64,000 nucleotides of DNA from NCBI GenBank assembly GCA_030278955.1, contig JAOANR010000005.1, forward strand, positions 1,841,431 through 1,905,430, read 5' to 3'. The notes under the pieces are model-generated. The model was not told the origin of the DNA and ran no database searches. It was given only the letters and a program-made list of their open reading frames with translations. The translations under genes and the position numbers were made by a program. This DNA comes from Hygrophila difformis (Eukaryota; Streptophyta; Magnoliopsida; Lamiales; Acanthaceae). The stretch's first letter is position 1. Each line of letters begins with the position of its first letter. Positions 55,971 to 64,000 of the stretch are shown piece by piece.

Positions 55971-56228
55971 CTCCCTCCATATTCAAAAAATTTTAACATT
56001 TATTGTTTTCACACAATCCAATACACATTTTTAAAGAGTAATATATCAAATTTTATAAAATCAAAATTATAAAACTTTAATATTATAAAACTATGTGATT
56101 AGACGAATCTAACAAGATTTCACTTGACTATGTCTTATCTTATGTAACTGTGTGAAAAATCGAATCAAAATTACTCAATGAATAGTGTTTACTATGCAAA
56201 CGTTTGAATTTTTAAAATACGGAAGAAG
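55971..56228. mobile_element. Stowaway MITE 1
   Basis: 258 bp from CTCCCTCCATATTC to ACGGAAGAAG, between TA dinucleotides (55969-55970, 56229-56230). Terminal repeats are imperfect. Non-coding; moved by Tc1/mariner-type transposase. Confidence 0.85.
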
Positions 56229-56326
56229 TATAATTATGTCCGTCGAGTCTCGACGGGTTACTTGCTAGTTTTATTCTAATTTCCCATAGTTGTCACTGTG
56301 ACAAGTGGTAACCTATATATATAGTA

Positions 56327-56585
56327 TTCCCTCTGTCCCAGGTAACATGTCATGTTTGACTTTTTGGCACTGTTCATTGTTCAGCTTTAACTCAATGTTA
56401 TTGTAAGTATATATTTGGAAAAAAATAGTCGAGTTGGGTCTTGTTAGAATTGTATAATCATGTAGTTTTATAATATATATTTTACATAATTTTTCATTGT
56501 ACATATTTGAGATATTAACGAATGAAAAAGTGTATTGGATTGTGTGCAGAAGTCAAATAAGACAAGTTAAATGGGACAGAGGGAG
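56327..56585. mobile_element. Stowaway MITE 2
   Basis: 259 bp from TTCCCTCTGTCCCA to TGGGACAGAGGGAG, with TA on both sides (56325-56326, 56586-56587). The ends are near-perfect inverted repeats. Right next to it is a run of T (about 56590-56607). Confidence 0.9.
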
Positions 56586-56893
56586 TACATTTTTTTTTTT
56601 TTTTTTGCGTAGCAACGTGGTGTTCCTAAGTCCTATATACTTCTCCCTTCCATTTATATTGTCTTATGTAACTTTTCTACTATATTATTCATTCATTATT
56701 TAATATTCACACTTAATTTTATTACATGTGGGTTGGAGTAGGGGTGATTATCAAGTGTATTTCGAACCTGAACAATGTAATTTGAGCCTGTACAATAATA
56801 AAATATAAAGTTCTAACCTGAATTTAACTAGGCTAGATAGTATATGATTTGGATTTAAATTGACAGTTTTGCTTATTATGCTGTAAAATACTA

Positions 56894-57413
56894 CTTCCTC
56901 CGTTCTTTAATATCTGCATCACTTCTGCATTTCACGCAATCCAATGCACCTTTTAAATCATTAATAACTCAAATTTTATATAAATAAAAATTATAAAAAT
57001 TTAATATTTAAAAACTACTCCCTCCGTCTCACTTAACTTGTATTGTTTCACTTTTGCACACAATCCAATGCACTTTTTCAACCGCTAATATCTCAAAATG
57101 TGTATAACAAAAAATTTATGTAAAATATATATTCTAAAACTACATGATTATACGATTCTAACAAGACCCAACTCGATTATTTTTTCCAAATATATATATG
57201 CAATAAAATCGAGTCAAAGTAAAACAATGAACAGTGTCAAAAGTCAAACATGACATGTTAGCTAGGACGGAGGGAGTACGTGATTAGATGAATTTAACAA
57301 CATCTCACTTGACTATGTTTTTCATATGTAACTATATTAAAATTTTTTATTAAAGTTACTTAATGAATAGTAATCATTATGCAAATGGAACCGATATTAA
57401 AGAACGGAGGAAG
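56894..57413. mobile_element. Stowaway MITE 3, split by MITE 4
   Basis: Ends CTTCCTCCGTTCTTTAATATC-like and its inverse GATATTAAAGAACGGAGG, with TA at 56892-56893 and 57414-57415. Subtracting MITE 4 and its TA leaves 259 bp. Confidence 0.9.
57018..57276. mobile_element. Stowaway MITE 4, nested in MITE 3
   Basis: 259 bp from CTCCCTCCGTCTCACTTAAC to TAGGACGGAGGGAG, flanked by TA (57016-57017, 57277-57278). It lies inside MITE 3, hence inserted later. Confidence 0.92.
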
Positions 57414-57499
57414 TATAAGTTTGTTAGGCTTGATAAAGCTTAAATTGTGTCTAATATTTTTTTTATATTTTTAAAATTTAATAATTTAATCGAGTATCG

Positions 57500-58000
57500 A
57501 ATCAAGTTTTCCTCACCCTTAGGTCGGAGGGGTGTCGGGCTACTTAGATATTTTTACTTCTATCCTTCATGCTGAGGTCGCTGCAATTTTGCATGGCTTG
57601 CAGATGGCTAAAAGTAAAAGACTTATAGAGATCAAAGTTCGACGTGATTCGAATGATGCCTTGCTTTTGATTACATCTCCAAGGCCCCCTCGACATTGGA
57701 TTGTTCCTCTACTTGCTCATATTGATGAGTTAGTTGCATCCTTCAGGTTATGTTATTTTGATCACATCACATCCTTCGGGAGGGCAACATAATTATTTAC
57801 TGCTTCGCCAAGGTTGGAGCTGATGATGTGTTATTCTTCACCACCTGGGCGTATCCCCCAGATCGAGTAAAACCATTGCTCGCAGCTACTGCTGCTGGAA
57901 CTTGGTTCCATAAGCATTAGTTTTTTATTTCCTAAGTTATTTTCTCTTGTATTTTCCTTTTCTTTTTCCTAGCCTTCATTGACTGTGAAGAAAAAAAATA
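57500..58000 (+). pseudogene. LINE 3' fragment: RNase H tail
   Basis: Frame 57532-57792 has LHAEVAAILHGLQMAKSKRL, the RNase H block with its catalytic Glu, and after a frameshift FFTTWAYPPDRVKPLLAAT (57828-57890). It ends in GACTGTGAAG and an A-rich tail (57990-58000). Homologous to 54700-55410 and to the end of 58210-60282. Confidence 0.8.
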
Positions 58001-58009
58001 AATTATTAC

Positions 58010-58182
58010 AGGTATATATTTAGAAAAAAATAGTCGGTCTTGTTAGAATCATATAATCATATAGGTTTAGAATATATATATTTTATATAATTTTTAATTA
58101 TATATTTTTAAAATATTAATGATTAAAAGGTGCATTGAATTGTGTATAAAAGTCAAACAATATTAGTTGGAGCAGGAGGAAC
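58010..58182. repeat. Degenerate Stowaway-like remnant
   Basis: TATATTTAGAAAAAAATAGT and the following AATCATATAATCATATAG...AAAAGTCAAACAATATTAG resemble the right half of MITE 2 (56405-56585). The end GGAGCAGGAGGA is a decayed GGGACAGAGGGAG. The left half is missing. Confidence 0.55.
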
Positions 58183-58199
58183 ACTATTTTTTATATTTT

Positions 58200-60417
58200 T
58201 TTTTGAGAAATGAAAATATTATTGCCATTACTCCAACTGAGAAGAGAGGGGCTAGGGATATCCCACCTCATGTTCGCAGACGACCTCATCCTTGGAGCCA
58301 AGGCCGATCGTTCCAGTGTTAAGGCAATTGGCAAAGCTCTCCAGCATTTTGCTTCGTCCTCGGGTATGAAACTGAATCCCCACAAATCATCCCTATTCAT
58401 ATCACAATCTGTCCCAATGGAGGAAAAACATTGGATATCGTCCTTCCTTGGCATTGAGGCTGTGGACTCCCTAGGCTCGTACCTAGGGTATCCTTTGATA
58501 AATGGGAGAAGGCGAATTCGGGATTTTGCCTTCATTTTGGATAAAATGGATTTGAAACTGGATGGCTGGGCTAGCAAACTGTTGAACAGGGCGGGGAGGA
58601 TTACGCTTAGTAGGGCGGTATTGGCCTCGATTCCCTCATACTTCATGCAATTATTTTGGTTTCCTGAGGCAGTCTGTGAAGCCATAGACAGACGTATAAG
58701 TAGATTTATATGGAAAGACAAACATGGGAAAGGAATCCATTTGGTGTCTTGGGACAAAGTGGCGGTTCCAAGGGATGAAGGTGGCCTGGGCATAAGAAGA
58801 GCGAGACCTATGAATGTGGCCTTGCTTGGCAAACTCTTGTGGTCCTGGATTCATGATGATACCAAGATTTGGGTTAAGCTGGTGCGAGAGATCATCCCTG
58901 ACAAAGTGATTCCTATTAACTCTCATGTCAATACCAAATCCTACACTACCAGACTGTTGCTCAAACTATCCCCTTTATTGGAGAATGGCTTCGATCTCAG
59001 AGTTGGACGAGGAGACTCATCTCTATGGTTCTCTAGATGGTGGAAAGGGATGCAAATTGGCCCTAACCTCCCCTTCATATCTATTCAGGACCTTGACCTT
59101 CGCATTAAAGATGTGGTGAGAAGAGGAGCTTGGCACTGGACAGAGATCTACTCATCTATCCCTCCTACAATCCTGCATGATATTACCTTCAATGCTCCTC
59201 CTATTTTGCATCCGAAAGTCCCTGACTTATGGATATGGAAAGAAAGCAACACCGGGAAATACACAGTGAAGTCAGCCTACAATTGGCTTACTAAGAAAGA
59301 TGACAACCCGCATAATTGGAAGTGGATTTGGACTAACCAATTTCCAGAAAAGTATGGCCTTCTCTTATGGATGATCTGTCACGACTCTATCCCAGTTAAC
59401 CTTGTGCGTTATAAGAGAAAGATGGCGGCCTCCCCCCTATGCACTTGCTGCGGCAGTGAAGAGGAAAGTTGGCATCATTGTTTGTTTTATTGCCCTTGGG
59501 CAAGACAAGTCTGGAAAGCGGTGAATATCCCCATCCCTACGGACTGCAATCTCATACCCAAGGAAGACATTAGACTGTTCTTGAAAGGCATGTACAGACT
59601 CTTTGGCAAAATCTTTGTGGTGGCCATTTGGGTGATTTGGATTGAAAGAAACGCCAGAACATTCACGGGGAAAAGCAATACTATATGGTTCATCACAAGA
59701 GAAGTTCACAGACTGGAGGGCGAGTTAAATAGAGCTTGCAGGAGTATAGTGAAGGGTCAATCATCTCCGAGATTTGTGCAATGGAATGAAAAAGGTCATG
59801 GCGATACCATCATACACGTGGATGGGAGTGTTTCAGGGCAACCTAACAAGGCAGGATTTGGCTTTGTTCTCAGAAATAAGGATGGCAGCTGGATCGGAGG
59901 AGGAAGCGGGCACCTTGGTTCCTGTCCTATTTTGAAGGCAGAGTTGATGGCTATAATTCATGGCCTCCAGTGTGCTTCAGACAAAGGTTTTAAACGGGTA
60001 GTTTGCTACTCAGACTCCCTGGTTGGTTTGGGTCTCACTGAAAATCACCACCAGTTTCATCCCCTGGCGACCTTGATCACCAGAATCAGGGAACTCAGAG
60101 ACTCCTTTGATGAATGCTTCCTATATCACATCCTTAGGGAGGGCAACAGGGTAGCGGATAAGCTTGCCAAGAATGGGGTTTTGAAGGAGGACTTCTTTAC
60201 CACGTGGGCTTTCCCGCCTGATTTTGTGCTAGCCGAACTGGAGGCAGACTCGTCTGGGGTTTGTTTCCCTCGGTTCACCTAGGACTCTTGGTGTTTGTTA
60301 TACTATTTTATTAGTTTCCTTTCCCTGCTCCTCCCCCCCCCCCCTCTCATTCTCTTTGTATTTGTTGTTTTTTGTCCTTTTTTCCCGGCTTCGGCTTTGC
60401 AAAAAAAAAAAAAAAAA
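58200..60417 (+). mobile_element. 5'-truncated L1-like LINE
   Basis: Begins inside the RT domain and runs to a pure A tract at 60401-60417 preceded by CGGCTTCGGCTTTGC. It carries a 690-codon open frame to the natural stop. The lack of endonuclease and RT start is the usual truncation at integration. I could not find a target duplication. Confidence 0.88.
58210..60282 (+). CDS. LINE ORF2 C-terminal part: RT, zf-RVT, RNase H
   Basis: A 690-codon frame, open without a stop, which is unlike the other LINE remnants here. It starts within RT just before the catalytic FADD (HLMFADDLILGAKAD, about residues 17-31), continues with SYLGYPLINGRRRIRDFAFIL and FIWKDKHGKGIHLVSWDKVA, then the zf-RVT region (WKWIWTNQFPEKYGLLLW; CTCCGSEEESWHHCLFYCPWA, about 395-430) and RNase H (IIHVDGSVSGQPNKAGFGFV with Asp near 536; LKAELMAIIHGLQ with Glu; YSDSLVGLGL; REGNRVADKLAKNG). 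The ATG is internal to the original protein, so no functional enzyme is expected: fingers and part of the palm of RT are missing. The intact frame indicates a young insertion. Confidence 0.85.
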   Translation: MKILLPLLQLRREGLGISHLMFADDLILGAKADRSSVKAIGKALQHFASSSGMKLNPHKSSLFISQSVPMEEKHWISSFLGIEAVDSLGSYLGYPLINGRRRIRDFAFILDKMDLKLDGWASKLLNRAGRITLSRAVLASIPSYFMQLFWFPEAVCEAIDRRISRFIWKDKHGKGIHLVSWDKVAVPRDEGGLGIRRARPMNVALLGKLLWSWIHDDTKIWVKLVREIIPDKVIPINSHVNTKSYTTRLLLKLSPLLENGFDLRVGRGDSSLWFSRWWKGMQIGPNLPFISIQDLDLRIKDVVRRGAWHWTEIYSSIPPTILHDITFNAPPILHPKVPDLWIWKESNTGKYTVKSAYNWLTKKDDNPHNWKWIWTNQFPEKYGLLLWMICHDSIPVNLVRYKRKMAASPLCTCCGSEEESWHHCLFYCPWARQVWKAVNIPIPTDCNLIPKEDIRLFLKGMYRLFGKIFVVAIWVIWIERNARTFTGKSNTIWFITREVHRLEGELNRACRSIVKGQSSPRFVQWNEKGHGDTIIHVDGSVSGQPNKAGFGFVLRNKDGSWIGGGSGHLGSCPILKAELMAIIHGLQCASDKGFKRVVCYSDSLVGLGLTENHHQFHPLATLITRIRELRDSFDECFLYHILREGNRVADKLAKNGVLKEDFFTTWAFPPDFVLAELEADSSGVCFPRFT

Positions 60418-60429
60418 CACCGAAATACA

Positions 60430-61785
60430 GCACAACATCCAAAAAACAGGCCTTACTTCCCTACGAGCCTCATCCAGCAACTATCAAAATCAAAAGATGG
60501 TGAAAGAAACATCTCAGACTTTCAGAAGGCTCAAAACAGAAGTATACCGCAAGACATCAGACATATAACTACACCATGTGAAACATTTGGTAATCCGAGA
60601 CAAATGTGGCATCAAATTTCAATACCATTCCTCCAGCTTTGCTTCTCCTTTGGCCCCGCGTCGAGCCCATAGATCGGCTAAATCGTTCCTCTCTCTAAGA
60701 ATATGAGAGAACCTCACCTCTCCTCCAAAGCTCATCAGTGTCACAACAGGGCCAAGAAGATCATAAAATCGCCAAGGAATGCTTCCAGGGTGCTGCATCC
60801 ATAACACTACATTGGAAGAATCTCATTCAAAGAGAATCTTGGGGAGTGGAAAACCATGATCCCGGATAATTGCCGAGCAAACACGGTTGATGGCCATGAC
60901 TTCGGCTTCAATGGCATCGGTAACCCCAATGAAATCAGCCAATATGAAGATTATTTTTCCTGCCTCATCCCTGATCACACAGCCAACCCCGGCCTGCCCC
61001 CGATTCCCGAACGAAGATCCTCCGTATTGATTTTCCATCAACCCTTATTCGGTCTTTCCCAAACTATCCCCCTACGAGATATATTATTACACTTCCACTT
61101 CCGATGAAAAAGACTACCTGGTCCGCTAGAGTTGATTCCAGCCAAGTCAGCCATATCACCTCCCTCCTCTGCCAACCACCAAAGATTTAATCTCCACCTT
61201 ACTTCATCAACAACACAACTAGTATTAAACTGGATACCCTTAAAAATTACCGCATTTATATGTTTCCATATGCTCCAAATTATAGCCAAACCCAACATCA
61301 ACCAACTCTTTTCATTCCCTGCTTTAGGGGAAGCAGCAAACCAACCTTCAAATAATTTAACCACCTCCCTTGGCATTACCCACTTAAACCCAAACCACTC
61401 CATACCTTTATACCAAATCGGAATGACCATTGGACATTGACAAAATAAATGATCCGCTGTCTCCGTCATCTTTTCACAACAGGGGCAGTTTGATTCTGAA
61501 GGAGGAATAAGTCCTCTTCTGCAGAGGAGTTCGCGCACTAGTATCTTCCCTTGAGCAATCTTCCATGCTAGAAGTTTTGCTTTAATAGGACATTTGATCT
61601 TCCATAACACCCGCCAGTACCATCCTCTATCTTCCCCCTCCCCCCTATCTGCTCGAGCCCAATATGCAGCAGTGGAAAAACGACCGCTACTCTCCTTCGA
61701 CCATCTGACCCTATCCTCCATGAGCCTGTTTATATTGATTGAGTTTATTGTCTGTAGCATTGAATTCCATACACCCACTTATTAA
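60430..61785 (-). pseudogene. LINE 3' fragment on the minus strand: zf-RVT and RNase H
   Basis: Frame 61778-61038 (246 codons) holds the zf-RVT region: WYWRVLWKIKCPIKAKLLAW and CPCCEKMTETADHLFCQCPM. RNase H continues in other frames: 61041-60823 with SSFGNRGQAGVGCVIRDEAG and DAIEAEVMAI, and 60807-60619 with ILRERNDLADLWARRGAK. It is distinct in sequence from the plus-strand LINE next to it. No A tail is visible on its left; the plus-strand LINE tail abuts it at 60417. Confidence 0.85.
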
Positions 61786-62640
61786 GCATAATATGAAAAA
61801 TTTTCCCGCAATTCGCTGAAAATTTCATTGTTGAAAATCTTATTGGTAAGGGCTAGTATAACACTATCCTTAAAAATGTCTGTATTATAAGTGGTGTAGT
61901 TTATATTTGTATATGTACTATAAAAAATTATCGTTATAGGATCACCCGTAGAGTTTATAAGAATATCATCCGAAAAATGTCATAACTGATTGTACATCTC
62001 CAAATTTAATAACAGCTTTACCATGACCTACATCAAGTATCAATTTCGCAAATTTTTTGTCATATATAAAATTCATTGTAAACATTTCTTGTGGTATGTT
62101 GAGTTAACCATTCTAAATTGTATATTAATACTTTAAGTCACATCTTGCTAGTGACACGAAATATTGCAACATAACTGTTAATGGCTAAAAACTGGTTGTG
62201 GAAGATAAAGTTAAACATTTTTTAAAAATTGACATTGACTTTTATTTATAATCATAGCAAACCAAAACCGCGAGTGAGAATTTTCTCATTTGAAATCGAA
62301 TGGAAAATTTGATTAAATCAGATAGGCTCATAATTATTCTACCAATCAACAATTTTATATTTTTATGGTTTCTCGAAAATTAATTTAACCTCAACTATAT
62401 GGTTTTGCATATTAGTTACGATCAACCTACTTTCATTGCATAATTTATTTGATGGATCTATATTCCTAAGATGCATGACTATGCAAACGTCATTCAACTA
62501 TATTTTTCGGTAATCCAGAACAATTGATTGTGTTTAGATATTCCAGTGAAAATAATTCATTGGCTTTACTTATGCTTTCATCATCATCATAAATATTGTT
62601 AGAATTGATATATATACATTTTCATTTGTAGATATATGTT
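61786..62640 (-). pseudogene. Helitron Pif1-type helicase relic, copy 1
   Basis: Minus-strand translation in broken frames gives YIMEHISTNENVYIS, then NIDPSNKLCNESRLI (about 62480-62430) and FSIRFQMRKFSLAV (about 62310-62270), in the order of the last motifs of plant Helitron helicases. It aligns with 51050-51990 over its length. Confidence 0.75.
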
Positions 62641-64000
62641 CCATGATGTAATCATTGATCGTATGAGCAATCATTAGTATAGGTTAGTATAACATAATCT
62701 TTAAAAATATCTGGATTTGAAATGCTGCAGTTCATATTTGCATAAGTACTCTGAACAAATACTGCTATATGATCTTCCGTATATTTTATAAAATTATCAT
62801 CTCGAAATGTCACATCTAATTTTACATCTCCAAGATCAATACCAGCTTTACCAATTACCATCGTGTATATGAAATATTCACTGTTCAAATTCCTGTCATA
62901 TATAATTTTTATTGTAAATAATATTTCTTGTAGTATTTTAAGTTAATCCATCTTAATTACATATTACTTCGAATCCTCTCTTTCCAATTACACGGGATAT
63001 TGCAACATATCATTAACGCGGGTAAAAACTTGTCTTGAATATAAAGCCCAACTTTCTTTAAAAATTGACATTGAGTTTTTTTTTTTAAATAGTCATAGTA
63101 AAACAAACCGTGAGATGAGAATTTTTTCATCTGAAATCAAATAGAGAATTTGGTTAATTCAGAATGGCTCATAATCATTTTACCAATTAAGAATTTTAAT
63201 CCCAAATAATGAGTTTTGTTTTATTGAGAAGAGAGGTTAAATAATTTTATGGAGTGAGTTTTTTGCAGGTAGAATTCTCGTCTCAATCTAGTTGAATACT
63301 AAATTTAGAATATGCAGTCTACTGAATGCTACAGCCAGCATCATATCACCTCTTCCACGAAGGGCTATACATAATGTTTTCTAGATAAATTATTAATAAA
63401 TGTCTTATTATTTCCACCACGTAAAGAAAAAAAATCAAACATCATCACTATCAACTACAAACATTATTTTATTTTAAACATTATTACGTTCATCAATCAA
63501 GAAAGCTAATAGCTTAGCATGACCTGCCTTTATTTCTTCCTTATTATAATATGTTTGTTCTAGTATCAATAGATTATATGTTTCAGACGTTAAAACTTCA
63601 TTCAGTATCGACATTCCAGAGAAAATTTTCAAACTTATATAATTTGCAGCAAGTGGCCTTTCAATTCCCAATAAAGCTATATTTATATTTGTTATTCCGT
63701 CAATTACAAATCTGTTAAAATATAGACTAATGAATTATTTCTTAAAATATAGATTAAAAAAATAAAATTTTCCTTATTTACTGATGGATCTATTCGCACT
63801 CCCAATAACTCTTTATACACCAGATTCTTTTTATTATAACATGCCTTATGAAAATAATTAATTTACTTTAAATATTTATCCAAAGAATATGAATTTTTAC
63901 ATTTTCGTTAATAATTATAATCGTTTTGAATTATTTTTAGAGATAATAATTTTTTTAGGACATCAGAATGATCTATTTACATATTTTAGCCATTATTTTT
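62640..64000 (-). pseudogene. Helitron helicase relic, copy 2, running out of the window
   Basis: 62640-63200 repeats the C-terminal part of copy 1 (for example the CATATATAATTTTTATTGTA and CCAAGATCAATACCAGCTTT blocks). 63671-63474 encodes EVLTSETYNLLILEQTYYNK followed by a HAKLLAFLIDERNNV ending, like the N-terminal ELSYDxxELxxxHxxLxxxLxxEQRxxYD region of Helitron helicases. The middle is missing or unreadable. The rest, to 64000, is AT-rich. Confidence 0.65.

Noticed and set aside
62652..62888. 78-codon minus-strand ORF as a separate gene
   Set aside because: It is part of the second Helitron relic, downstream of the helicase motifs, and its counterpart in copy 1 is interrupted by stops.

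Overview
This is plant nuclear DNA made almost entirely of transposable elements; I found no host gene that I could support. Plant origin follows from the element families: Tekay-type chromoviruses with initiator-Met tRNA primer sites, an Athila-type Ty3/gypsy element with an Asp-tRNA primer site, CACTA elements with CACTACAAGAAAAA ends and a Ptta/En/Spm-type transposase, plant L1-like LINEs (RT, zf-RVT, RNase H), Stowaway MITEs and Helitron helicase relics. The species cannot be named from the sequence.

Layout. 1-865: end of a CACTA element. 880-4912: decayed, rearranged LINE. 5015-46817: three LTR retrotransposons nested inside one another, each insertion lying in an LTR of its host. The outermost, element B (Tekay-like, minus strand, TSD AAACT at 5010-5014 and 46818-46822), is a tandem LTR-internal-LTR-partial internal-partial LTR array with broken genes. 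Element C (Athila-like, minus strand, 5279-34643, TSD GCGAC) sits in the left LTR of B and appears intact: Gag-Pol plus two further open reading frames that are paralogues of each other. Element A (Tekay-like chromovirus, plus strand, 7414-18812, near-perfect TSD) sits in the left LTR of C and has an intact 1558-residue Gag-Pol with chromodomain and an extra upstream coiled-coil ORF.

46823-48291: tandem fold-back repeats and a tRNA-like segment. 48295-50704: a 2.4 kb CACTA element with AAT TSD and a broken TNPA-type gene. 51050-51990 and 61786-64000: Helitron helicase relics on the minus strand. 52200-54090: a truncated, frameshifted chromovirus pol. 54700-55410, 57500-58000, 58200-60417 (plus) and 60430-61785 (minus): LINE 3' fragments, one with a 690-codon open frame. 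55971-57413: Stowaway MITEs of 258-259 bp, including one nested in another.

Most notable are: (i) in element C, a tandem GGCGC-rich palindromic array upstream of each of the three ORFs (in the LTR for gag-pol, internally for the other two), followed by leader-like sequence, which suggests separate transcription units; (ii) two intact paralogous ORFs in the place where an env-like gene is expected; (iii) seven tandem hairpins with covarying stems and a constant loop in the LTRs of element A; (iv) the single TSD around the tandem B array. All of these are readings from sequence alone; functions are inferred.
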